Origin: Rhodopirellula sp. | GTDB taxonomy: Bacteria > Planctomycetota > Planctomycetia > Pirellulales > Pirellulaceae | Reading direction: 5' to 3' | NCBI GenBank assembly: GCA_002712845.1 | Contig: PAUV01000072.1 | Coordinates: 32,715 to 39,202, forward strand | DNA length: 6,488 nt | Shown: piece by piece, positions 1-6,463 of the stretch | Layout: each line of letters starts with the position of its first letter | Position numbering within the stretch: position 1 is the stretch's first letter | Translations under genes and position numbers: made by a program | The notes under the pieces: model-generated | Seen by the model: the letters and a program-made list of their open reading frames with translations, nothing else | The model's database searches: none | Told to the model about the DNA's origin: nothing

Positions 1-38
1 AGACCGTGGTCGGAGAGAAATCCGAGGCGGTCAGGTCT
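1..38. other. Nested inverted repeat upstream of the tRNA
   Basis: TCGGA at 10-14 can pair with TCCGA at 21-25 across a 6-base loop, and AGACC at 1-5 can pair with GGTCT at 34-38 outside it. There is no T-run after the outer arm, so this does not look like a standard intrinsic terminator. It may be the end of a structured transcript or leader that begins left of the window. The evidence is pairing only, and the window edge cuts the context. Confidence 0.25.
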
Positions 39-45
39 CGTCTAA

Positions 46-129
46 GCCGGAGTGGCGGAATTGGCAGACGCGCCGGATTCAAAATCCGGTGAGAGCAATC
101 TCATGTGGGTTCGAGTCCCACCTCCGGTA
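46..129 (+). tRNA. tRNA-Leu (anticodon CAA)
   Basis: A complete class II tRNA cloverleaf is visible. The acceptor strand GCCGGAG is at 46-52. The anticodon stem CCGGA/TCCGG is at 73-77 and 85-89, with loop TTCAAAA and anticodon CAA at 80-82, which reads UUG leucine codons. The long variable arm has stem TGAGA/TCTCA (90-103). The T arm has stem GTGGG/CCCAC around loop TTCGAGT (105-121). The 3' acceptor strand CTCCGGT is at 122-128, with discriminator A129. The first acceptor pair is G46 with T128, a G-U wobble where G-C is usual. CCA is not encoded. A recombinase remnant begins 86 bases downstream, which makes this gene the likely attachment site of an integrated element. Confidence 0.96.
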
Positions 130-140
130 CTAAGCAAATC

Positions 141-178
141 ACGCTGTTTTTGGAATCATCCAGAAGCAGCGTTTTTTT
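141..178 (+). terminator. Rho-independent terminator after tRNA-Leu
   Basis: ACGCTG (141-146) pairs with CAGCGT (167-172), and an inner TGGA/TCCA stem (151-154, 159-162) extends the hairpin. A run of seven T follows from 172 to 178. The position 12 bases past the tRNA discriminator fits termination of the tRNA transcript. The right arm and T-run lie between the tRNA and the recombinase remnant. Confidence 0.75.
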
Positions 179-192
179 CTGCCTGACATATT

Positions 193-211
193 TACGGCAA
201 TTGTACGGCAA
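193..211. repeat. Tandem direct repeat TACGGCAA, possible recombinase arm sites
   Basis: TACGGCAA occurs at 193-200 and again at 204-211, so the copies start 11 bases apart, close to one helical turn. The pair sits between the tRNA terminator and the stop codon of the recombinase remnant. Arm-type binding sites of a tyrosine recombinase are often found in this position. The role is inferred from position and spacing only. Confidence 0.35.
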
Positions 212-215
212 ACCG

Positions 216-1312
216 TCAGAATACGCTGTTGATGATCTGTGCTTTGCGGGTGTGGGTTAGATGCTGGTAGCGTTGTGCCATCTCATCGGTACACCAACCA
301 ACCAGCTCTTTGACCTCTGTCTGGCTGTAACCAGCTATCAGAAGTTTGGAGGCTAGTGTGTGGCGTTAAATGTGCCAACCAGCCGCATGTACCCACTTGG
401 TATTCGCTAAGGCATCTTTGATTTGCTGGGTCAAATAGTCAGCCTTTCCACGTATCTCGGCCTGTATCCACTCCTGCCCATTCCAATGCTCGTCATTGGC
501 ACAGAAAAGACTTTCTTGGTCCGCTGGCATGAGCCTACGAGTCAGTTCAGCGGTGGAAGGATTGAGTTTGGAAGTGTCATTTTCTGGCGTAGAAAAGGTT
601 TCTTGTCTCGGCCCTTCATCTTTGTAATTGTTGCGGTGGGCGGGTCGCTATCAAGCAACAAATCGCATCGGCGGACTCTCGTCAACTCAGACCTTCTACA
701 ACCGGTGGCACATGCGAATAAAAGCAGCGACGTAAAGATGAGTGGCTTTTAAAGAGCCATCAACGTAGAGAGTTTGTCCAAGATGCTTCAACTGATCATA
801 AAGCTGAGCTTTCGTGTCGATGATCTTTGCGTAAGCATTTGCGTCATCTTTGGGTAGGCCGTACCGCGACAATTCCTCATGTGGCTTTTTAATATCAACT
901 CATTCGGTAAGGTGTTTGGTGTGTTTCAGGTTGTTTTCGGCAGAGACACCGGTTCGAAAATCCCTCTGTTGATGCTCGGCTCACCAAGACCACGATGATG
1001 TTTGAAAATCACTTCCAGTGCCTTCAAGTGCTTGTCAATGGTAACTGGCAGCGGTTCATGTCCTCGAGTTCGGCCATGCTCACTGTGTCAATTTGCAAGC
1101 CAATCTAAGAACTCCTGCAAACTTGCTGCCGAGAAAGCTCTGTCTTTGAATAGTTCTCTCGCCTTATCAAATTCTTGTTCGTATTGAGTGAGCGTCGAGT
1201 CTGCTTTCTGCTGGCTTCGTTTGTGGCACAAACAGCAAACATCTTCCGTATCTCAATCTTAAACGTTCCAGTACTTCGATAGGTCAATCAGGAAAACGTA
1301 CAACCAGTCCAT
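216..1312 (-). pseudogene. Degraded tyrosine recombinase (phage-type integrase)
   Basis: On the minus strand the pieces of one tyrosine integrase appear in order but in different frames. An N-terminal part (about 1312-1090) includes the stretch QYEQEFDKARELF. A core-binding-like part (about 1087-929) includes IDKHLKALEVIFKHHRGL. A linker (about 895-715) includes THLYVAAFIRM. Box I, with ATGCRRSEL (about 712-683), carries the first catalytic arginine. The C-terminal catalytic part (about 615-216) has HxxR as WHI-stop-RHT, then LVGW and the tyrosine motif QRYQHL, and ends at TGA 216-218. Stops interrupt at 1088-1090, 926-928 and 366-368; the last probably replaced a leucine codon (TTA to TAA). 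Frame changes fall near 1220, 890, 715 and 605. The gene cannot give a full enzyme. Its C-terminus points to tRNA-Leu, as in tRNA-targeted integrative elements. The N-terminal boundary is uncertain; an ATG at 1310-1312 is the best guess. Confidence 0.85.
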
Positions 1313-1358
1313 CGATCCGTCACTACGTACCTAGGTGGGCTTAACGAGATTCATCGTT

Positions 1359-2549
1359 TCACTTTGAAATTGAAATCAAAACCTGGGAGTCTCTCAAAGT
1401 CTCGAATGCCACTTCAAGCAAACTCTCATTCGCACGTTTTTCATCACCCAACGCCCAGACAAAGGCTCCGCGGCATCCAAAATCGTTCGCCAACAAACAT
1501 TTCGTTTTGACGGACGTAGAATCATCAAACGCGACTAGCGTTTGCTTGTCTGGTGATTGTAGCCATGGATCCGTGGCAGTTACTCGCTGCCAGCCATCAT
1601 CCAGCAATTCGTTTATTTTGAAGTTTTGCAGTGTCAACGGTTTATTGGCGGATTGTGGTTCCTTTCTGAGCAGACCTCCCACTTTTTCCGCATTGAAAAT
1701 GCGACCATAAAGTGGCAAACCCACTAAGCACTTCGTAGCCGGTAATCCTCGCAGTTTTATCCAGTAATTCAGTGCGTGCTCTAAGGAATATCCACCATCT
1801 TCGAGATCACGCTCTGGAGCAACGGTCGCAGCATGGTGCAACGCATATTTTGACCATGTCCCGGTGAAGTCATAAGCCATAATCTGAATAAGATCACAAT
1901 GCTCAGATAGCTTTTTTGCGTTAATCCATTTTCCATGCCAGTCAGATGCTGGAATCGCGGCTGACAGAATCAAGGGACGCTCATCGCTTTGGTTAGCTGT
2001 CAGAGTAGCCTTCAATTCTGCCAGAAGAGTATGAAATGCCTCGGCCGTCTCTTGGGATGGGAACTCCCAGTCAAGGTCAATCCCGTCATACCCAAACCTT
2101 TGAATGGTCTTGGCGGCAGAAGCGATGAATGTTCTTCGCTTGATGGGCGATTTTGCGATCCGAAACAATTGATCACCCGAGCCTGCACCACCAACGGCAA
2201 GAAGGACTTTGACGTTGTGGTGATGAGCGATATTGCTCAACCGATCACTAGGGATCTGCGTTTCCCAAAGCAGAGAACCATCCTCATTTATGTTGACAAA
2301 GGCGTGGCTGACATGTGTCAGAAGCCTCCAAGGAATCGAGTTGGGCATCGTTCCATCCCACGCCCTGTAATAGCCAAGCATAATCTGTTCATCTGCGATC
2401 CGCTGTGATGGCAATTCAACCCGAGTCACATTTTTAATCTCCGCAAATGCGCATCTGTCGGCGTTCCAACTTTGGCTACTGGTGCCCACCCATGGGATGA
2501 GCACCAGGAGAACCACTATCGATCGACATAAATTTCGAGCGTATCGCAT
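1359..2549 (-). CDS. Secreted family 18 glycoside hydrolase (chitinase-like)
   Basis: The 396-residue product should hydrolyse beta-linked GlcNAc polymers such as chitin, acting outside the cytoplasm. A Sec signal peptide is clear: basic start (RYARNLCR), hydrophobic core at about residues 10-21, and likely cleavage between 25 and 37. The GH18 barrel begins at about residue 56 (IMLGYYRAW). VLLAVGG (115-121) stands where SxGG is usual. The catalytic motif DGIDLDWE (155-162) is intact, with E162 as the proton donor. QIMAYDF (222-228) supplies the substrate-assisting Tyr and Asp, and W365 in FVWALGD closes the barrel. No chitin-binding or other accessory domain is seen. The ATG has an AGGA Shine-Dalgarno 8 bases upstream (2558-2561). 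It lies 66 bases after the glycosyltransferase gene and probably shares its transcript, which suggests trimming or release of that polymer rather than feeding on external chitin. A peptidoglycan or glycoprotein target remains possible. No clear intrinsic terminator follows the stop. Confidence 0.9.
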   Translation of the reverse strand: MRYARNLCRSIVVLLVLIPWVGTSSQSWNADRCAFAEIKNVTRVELPSQRIADEQIMLGYYRAWDGTMPNSIPWRLLTHVSHAFVNINEDGSLLWETQIPSDRLSNIAHHHNVKVLLAVGGAGSGDQLFRIAKSPIKRRTFIASAAKTIQRFGYDGIDLDWEFPSQETAEAFHTLLAELKATLTANQSDERPLILSAAIPASDWHGKWINAKKLSEHCDLIQIMAYDFTGTWSKYALHHAATVAPERDLEDGGYSLEHALNYWIKLRGLPATKCLVGLPLYGRIFNAEKVGGLLRKEPQSANKPLTLQNFKINELLDDGWQRVTATDPWLQSPDKQTLVAFDDSTSVKTKCLLANDFGCRGAFVWALGDEKRANESLLEVAFETLRDSQVLISISK

Positions 2550-2615
2550 CCAATGAATCCTGACGAAATAGAGCTGCTAGCTAGATTATGAAATCTTGGT
2601 AATCAACAGACTCGT

Positions 2616-3971
2616 TTACCACGACATCTTTGTGTTTCGCAGTTCATCAATGACTGCAATGACCCAAACTACGGTCAAGAGAGTTCCATAGAGAACATCG
2701 TAAAGCGGAACCACAATCAAAGAACTTAGCTTGTCTTTTTGCACGTATACCGAAATAGCTCCGATACACAACGTTAACAAGGGCAAGACAACTAGCCATT
2801 CGACCGACGGCAGACGATATCCGGCAAAGGATGCAGTTAAAAGGCCGGAGATCGAGAACAGTACGATCAGCGGCAGAAGGGTGAGCTCGAAAAGAAAGGT
2901 TGGCGACATCCAGAACAAGGTTCTCATGCTGCCGGGACAATCTTCCGTTTTGATGGTTCTCAAAAACTTTCTGCAGACTTGCATGTTGCCTCTGATCCAT
3001 CGGTAGCGTTGGGAAACCAGTGACGACAGAGTATTTGGTGCAACTGTGTATGCGACTGCTTCGGGATCGAAAACGATCCTCTTGTCCTTGACCAACATCG
3101 CCATACTCACTTCGAAGTCTTCTGCGAAAGTGTCATTCAGGAAGATGCTTGGCCGGCTTTCCTCGTCGACCATATCCGTGAGCGACGAGATGCGGAACAA
3201 GGCGATTGGACCAGGAACCAGAAGTACGCTTCCGAAAAGGCTCTGGGAACGTCGATAGACAGTATTACCGATCAGGTATTCTAGGTTTTGCAAGCGTGTC
3301 AAGGCGGTGTTTCGGTTGCTGACTTTAACCTGTCCGGCAACACCGTCGACCTCTGGATCTGAGAACCAACGTACTGCTTTCGAGACCGCATTCGAAGCGA
3401 GCTCGCTATCGGCATCTACCGTCAGTAGAATCGAACCCGACGCTTCTCTGAGTCCGTGGTTCAACGCGGATGACTTACCGCCGTTTTCCTGAGTTAGCAC
3501 TCGAACGTTGATGCCGCCCTCGACGTTTGTGTCATTAATCTCAGCCGCAACGTCTTGTGCAATTTTCAACGTGTCATCTTTTGACCCATCGTCGACGACA
3601 AGAATCTCCATGCTCTTGTAGTCCTGGCCAGCAAGAGACTTAATCGTCTTCCGAATACCTTTCTCTTCGTTGAAGGCCGGAACTACTGCAGACACGAATA
3701 TGTCTGAATTCATCGTCGGCGCTGCTCTACTGGGGATCATCAAAAGAACCAAGTGAAAGACCCACCGGTAGGTAATCAGAACAAGACTGAGTGCCCCAGC
3801 GAGCGTAAGGAAGACGAAGACGGGACTTGCTCCGACACTTTCCACACTGCTTGCATCTGTGATTAACGAAACGGCGCTTCTACCGACTACAATCGTCGAA
3901 ATCGCGAGCACGAGTGCGACCAGCAAGAAAGCTGGTTGTCTGTTGGTTTCTTCAGTATATCGAGGGTTCAT
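2616..3971 (-). CDS. Processive family 2 glycosyltransferase (PgaC/NodC/BgsA-like polysaccharide synthase)
   Basis: The 451-residue inner-membrane enzyme is expected to polymerise a nucleotide-activated sugar and pass the chain across the membrane. Two membrane spans (about 14-32 and 51-78) precede a cytoplasmic GT-A domain that starts with SAVVPAFNEE (94-103). VVDDGS (125-130) gives the nucleotide-binding Asp, and VDAD (185-188) the metal-binding DxD. AED (283-285) supplies the catalytic base at the usual TED site, and QRYRW (321-325) is the QxxRW motif of processive synthases. Spans at about 352-378, 388-410 and 416-440 follow. There is no PilZ or other C-terminal regulatory domain. Residues VPGPIALFR (252-260) sit where chitin and hyaluronan synthases have a GP-containing acceptor motif. 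The ATG lacks a good Shine-Dalgarno, but this start is needed to include the first span. The gene lies 172 bases after the adaptor gene and 66 before the GH18 gene. The sugar cannot be read from sequence; the GH18 neighbour favours GlcNAc over glucose. Confidence 0.88.
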   Translation of the reverse strand: MNPRYTEETNRQPAFLLVALVLAISTIVVGRSAVSLITDASSVESVGASPVFVFLTLAGALSLVLITYRWVFHLVLLMIPSRAAPTMNSDIFVSAVVPAFNEEKGIRKTIKSLAGQDYKSMEILVVDDGSKDDTLKIAQDVAAEINDTNVEGGINVRVLTQENGGKSSALNHGLREASGSILLTVDADSELASNAVSKAVRWFSDPEVDGVAGQVKVSNRNTALTRLQNLEYLIGNTVYRRSQSLFGSVLLVPGPIALFRISSLTDMVDEESRPSIFLNDTFAEDFEVSMAMLVKDKRIVFDPEAVAYTVAPNTLSSLVSQRYRWIRGNMQVCRKFLRTIKTEDCPGSMRTLFWMSPTFLFELTLLPLIVLFSISGLLTASFAGYRLPSVEWLVVLPLLTLCIGAISVYVQKDKLSSLIVVPLYDVLYGTLLTVVWVIAVIDELRNTKMSW

Positions 3972-4143
3972 GGTTACGGGCTCTGTTTGTCAAAATGAGT
4001 TAAGACGACGGGAAATGTTGTGAATATGAGGTGAGGCGAAAATAGGAATTTGAATTTGCGACGTGGTCGCGGATCGAATCAACAGCAGATTGAACGTCGA
4101 TTGATCAAGGTAAGAAAGCCCTCCGTGACTTCGAGCTAGATCA
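3972..4143. other. 172-base gap between the adaptor and synthase genes
   Basis: This is the longest gap inside the cluster. An open frame runs through it on the minus strand and overlaps the adaptor's 3' end, but it has no recognisable domain. I see no convincing terminator hairpin. A TTGACA-like hexamer lies too close to the synthase ATG to serve it as a -35 box. An internal promoter or a leader controlling synthase translation is possible but not shown. Confidence 0.3.
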
Positions 4144-5580
4144 TCACTTAGAGGCTGTCGGTACCTGATCGTAGTAATGGCCCATGATGTCCACTTGATC
4201 AATCAGATTTTCCCATGGTGTTTTTGAGTCTGCAGCACCCTTGAAAGAGACTTCCAGCGGCACAGCATCAGATTTCAAGAGACTCTGAACAAGCGTTGCA
4301 GGAAGTGGAGAGATGACTAGCAACTCACATGTCCCACTGTCTGTTTGCTCAGAACCCGAATCGTGAACAACGCACTTGGCTTGGAAACTGGTGTCTTTCG
4401 TCGAAAATCCCCGGTGAGTGAGATCAACCAATATTTCCGAGTTCGGTTCGAATTTAAGACCTTCCAGATCGTCTCCATTGATTTTCAGCAGTACGCCTGA
4501 CTGACCAGGTTGACTCATTGCGACAAGTGGTGTGCCTGGAAGTGTGGAATAGGGTGATGGATGCTTCCACAAGACGACACCATCATTTGGGGCAACGTGG
4601 ATCTGCTTACTCATTACCGAATCAATCTCGAGTTCGATGGCTCCAAGTTGCAGGTCAATCTGGGCGATCCGCGTGGCCTTGAGGTCCTCCTGCATCTGCG
4701 CCCTTGCGGTCGAATTTGACTTTGCAGTCAAAGTCTTCTTGTCCTCGTTGCCTGCGATTGTGTAGCCAGCTTCCTTCAAGGTAGAGACATTCATTGGGGC
4801 TAACAGCTCTGTCTTGATGGATTTGATCTGATCGTCGATCGACTGCAAATGCTCTTTGTAGGATGTCATTTCACCCACAACCTTTTCCAAGGCCTTCTCT
4901 TTTCGGTTGACCTCTGCAGTGCTTGCTAAACCTCTAGAAAATAGAGAGCTGAACTGTTCGGCATCTTCGTTTGCATGTTGAAGTTCGATATCCAACCGGG
5001 ATATTTCTCGTAGCAATGGATGACGCAGTCGCTCGAGCGATTGAATGTCAGCACGGTGTTGACGGGCACGTTGCTCGATTTGATTTTCGAAATCCTGTTC
5101 TTCAGATCTCTCGTAGCCAAAAAGTTGCTCCTGACCTGGCAAAGCAAGACTTTCTGCAACCAATCGCCTGTCGAATTCCAGTTTGCGGGCCTGAGCCGCA
5201 AGGACTTTGAGTCGGGCATCCATTTCTGGAGAAGATGCTTGTAGCAGGACGTCTCCTTTCTTGATGTCACCAAATGGGGCAATGGACACCGATGGTGTGC
5301 CTGTTGTGGCCCGTACCGTTGTGATGCCAAAAGGAACTGCGATGGCCTTAAACTTTTGTGTCAGTCGATTGGACTGCGTCGTCAGTCCGAGAAGTGGTAG
5401 GCATAGCAAGAGAAACGCGACTCCGTACAACACGATTGAAACGATTGATGGAGACCGTTTCAGTATCCAGATACTTCCGACCACAAGGATGCTTGCGAGG
5501 AATGCAAAACCAATCAAAAAAGACATTGCTGTCTGTAGTTGTGATTGAACAATCTGGGAAAGAAAAAAAAGAGAGTGCAT
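4144..5580 (-). CDS. Membrane-fusion (HlyD-like) periplasmic adaptor protein
   Basis: The 478-residue protein is inferred to bridge the synthase and the cell envelope during polymer export. Two hydrophobic spans lie near the N-terminus (about 18-40 and 46-67), whereas classical HlyD proteins have one. A first half-lipoyl/barrel segment follows at about 78-118 (ITTVRATTGTPSVSIAPF, IKKGDVLLQ). Then comes a long charged alpha-helical hairpin, likely coiled coil, at about 118-262, with GLASTAEVNRKEKALEK near its tip. The returning lipoyl half is at about 326-358 (IHVAPNDGVVLW, PGTPLVAM), and a beta-barrel-like tail runs from 361. The ATG has AAAGGA 10 bases upstream (5591-5596); an inner ATG at codon 19 has no such site. 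No ABC or RND transporter gene is adjacent, and the next gene is the synthase, as in the bgsB-bgsA pair of Sinorhizobium and comparable to Alg44 with Alg8. Unlike Alg44 there is no PilZ domain. A drug or protein export role is less likely. Confidence 0.8.
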   Translation of the reverse strand: MHSLFFLSQIVQSQLQTAMSFLIGFAFLASILVVGSIWILKRSPSIVSIVLYGVAFLLLCLPLLGLTTQSNRLTQKFKAIAVPFGITTVRATTGTPSVSIAPFGDIKKGDVLLQASSPEMDARLKVLAAQARKLEFDRRLVAESLALPGQEQLFGYERSEEQDFENQIEQRARQHRADIQSLERLRHPLLREISRLDIELQHANEDAEQFSSLFSRGLASTAEVNRKEKALEKVVGEMTSYKEHLQSIDDQIKSIKTELLAPMNVSTLKEAGYTIAGNEDKKTLTAKSNSTARAQMQEDLKATRIAQIDLQLGAIELEIDSVMSKQIHVAPNDGVVLWKHPSPYSTLPGTPLVAMSQPGQSGVLLKINGDDLEGLKFEPNSEILVDLTHRGFSTKDTSFQAKCVVHDSGSEQTDSGTCELLVISPLPATLVQSLLKSDAVPLEVSFKGAADSKTPWENLIDQVDIMGHYYDQVPTASK

Positions 5581-5637
5581 GGTGTTGGTGTCCTTTCGAA
5601 CATCGAGTTTAAGAAATTTGGTTGCCCGAACGGGTGA

Positions 5638-5832
5638 TCATGAATTGAGCGTTAACGTATGGTGTGCATCATGGACGAGGCGTTTGGTAAGGTCAGCTTC
5701 GGAACTTTGAGGTTGACGCGAAGATTTGGGAGGCGTTAGTTCGGTCGGGTTGAACGAACTCAGGTCGCGTGTGAACGAGATCACTCCGACCACGACAGCA
5801 CTAATCAGAAATGTAAGATCAAGTAAATTCAT
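5638..5832 (-). CDS. Small single-span membrane protein leading the cluster
   Basis: I do not recognise the family. The 64-residue product has one hydrophobic segment at about residues 7-20 (TFLISAVVVGVISF), then a polar, Ser/Pro-rich tail (about 25-45) and a His-containing C-terminus. A strong GAGGA Shine-Dalgarno lies 9 bases before the ATG (5842-5846), which supports real translation. It lies 57 bases upstream of the adaptor gene on the same strand and is the likely first gene of the transcript. Small membrane subunits are common in synthase-dependent polysaccharide systems, so an accessory role is possible, but nothing in the sequence proves it. Confidence 0.65.
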   Translation of the reverse strand: MNLLDLTFLISAVVVGVISFTRDLSSFNPTELTPPKSSRQPQSSEADLTKRLVHDAHHTLTLNS

Positions 5833-6178
5833 CTCGAAAAGTCCTCACCGAGTTTTTGATTCTGAGAAATAAGGTCATCATGGGACTACTGGGTCTGGGC
5901 TTGAACGCGTCGATTGCTTTGACTTGTGAACCGCTCACAAAAACAAACTGTTGGACGAGATCGTCTTCCGTTTCTCATTTTTTGGTGGAAGAAGATTTGG
6001 TTGAAACTACTTATCGCTGCGCTGTGCCTGGAAACAATTAATCGTTTGGTCGTGGAACACTCGTGGGGCACGCGGTGTCCGCTGGCCGTTCGCCTATCAC
6101 TTAGCATTGATCGTGCCAAAGCCAGTTAGCACTTGTCTCGTGGGCCGTTAGTTCTTTGCTGAAAAGGACTTGCGACGA
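5833..6178. other. 346-base intergenic region upstream of the cluster
   Basis: No gene is supported here. The open frames on both strands lack a Shine-Dalgarno, domains or a plausible composition. It should contain the promoter of the four-gene cluster, reading leftward, but I found no -35/-10 pair better than weak matches. Its clearest structure is the palindrome at 5924-5940. A 9-base inverted repeat (ATTGATCGT at 6106-6114, ACGATCAAT at 6175-6183) spans its right end and touches the stop codon of the upstream gene. Confidence 0.5.
5924..5940. promoter_or_regulatory. 17-bp palindrome, candidate operator of the polysaccharide cluster
   Basis: TTGTGAACCGCTCACAA is symmetric about base 5932 with 7 of 8 pairs matching. 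It lies about 92 bases upstream of the first cluster ATG, within reach of a promoter. The length and symmetry suit a dimeric helix-turn-helix regulator. On the minus strand one half reads TTGTGAGCGG, as in the lac operator, but no LacI gene is present, so this is only a resemblance. Confidence 0.4.
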
Positions 6179-6400
6179 TCAATATTTTTCATGGACGGTA
6201 TAGCCAACATCAACGGGTGTTGTAAAAAAACAACATGTGTTGGCATGGGGCTGCATTGATGTGCCGCGAGTGCCACAGCAGGGCTGGTAGAGTCCAAATG
6301 GAAAAAAGCCAACCAGATCCGCATCTTGTGGTGCTGGGTGCGCGGGGCAACAAATGAATGCCAGGGCCAGCAGGCAACCAGAAACTAATAACCGCTTCAT
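6179..6400 (-). CDS. Small secreted Cys-rich protein of unknown function
   Basis: I do not recognise the family. The 73-residue product starts with a good signal peptide (MKRLLVSGCLLALAFICC, with likely cleavage after about residue 20-23), leaving roughly 50 residues outside the cytoplasm. The mature part is rich in aromatic residues and glycine (GFFPFGLYQP, 31-40) and has two vicinal Cys pairs, C41-C42 and C56-C57, 15 residues apart. These could form disulfides or bind a metal. The Shine-Dalgarno AGAGG (6408-6412) is 7 bases before the ATG, which supports expression. It lies 346 bases upstream of the polysaccharide cluster on the same strand and is probably transcribed separately. No lipobox is certain: the Cys pair in the signal region (17-18) follows FI rather than a typical LAG-type motif. 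Confidence 0.65.
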   Translation of the reverse strand: MKRLLVSGCLLALAFICCPAHPAPQDADLVGFFPFGLYQPCCGTRGTSMQPHANTCCFFTTPVDVGYTVHEKY

Positions 6401-6442
6401 CGAATGACCTCTATCGAGCAGGTTGAACAGGAATGCGCTTGA

Positions 6443-6463
6443 TGCAATGCATGATGCCTTGCA
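6443..6463. promoter_or_regulatory. 21-bp near-perfect palindrome, candidate operator
   Basis: The left arm is TGCAATGCAT at 6443-6452, the centre is G6453, and the right arm 6454-6463 mirrors it with 9 of 10 pairs matching. It lies 42 bases upstream of the ATG of the small secreted protein, where a repressor or activator would act. TGATGC is also repeated directly at 6440-6445 and 6452-6457. The regulator is unknown. Confidence 0.4.

Noticed and set aside
423..752. Open frame of 109 codons on the plus strand
   Set aside because: It lies opposite the box I and linker part of the recombinase remnant, whose minus-strand translation carries recognisable motifs. It has no Shine-Dalgarno or domain.
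951..968. GGTTCGAAAATCCC resembling a tRNA T arm
   Set aside because: No acceptor, anticodon or D arm surrounds it, and it falls inside the recombinase remnant.
1337..1358. AACGA/TCGTT short hairpin downstream of the GH18 gene
   Set aside because: Only five pairs and no T-run on the minus strand, so not reported as a terminator.
3990..4202. 70-codon minus-strand frame between the adaptor and synthase
   Set aside because: It overlaps the adaptor 3' end, has no recognisable domain and no convincing ribosome site.
5886..6119. 77-codon minus-strand frame and the opposite-strand frames in the intergenic region
   Set aside because: Alternative start codon without a Shine-Dalgarno, basic low-information composition and no signal peptide or domain.
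6106..6183. 9-base inverted repeat with a 60-base loop
   Set aside because: The loop is too long for an intrinsic terminator and no T-run follows on the minus strand. Kept only as a note in the intergenic entry.
6213..6232. TGTTGT/ACAACA hairpin around an A-run
   Set aside because: It lies inside the Cys-rich gene and is explained by its Cys-Cys-Phe-Phe-Thr-Thr codons.
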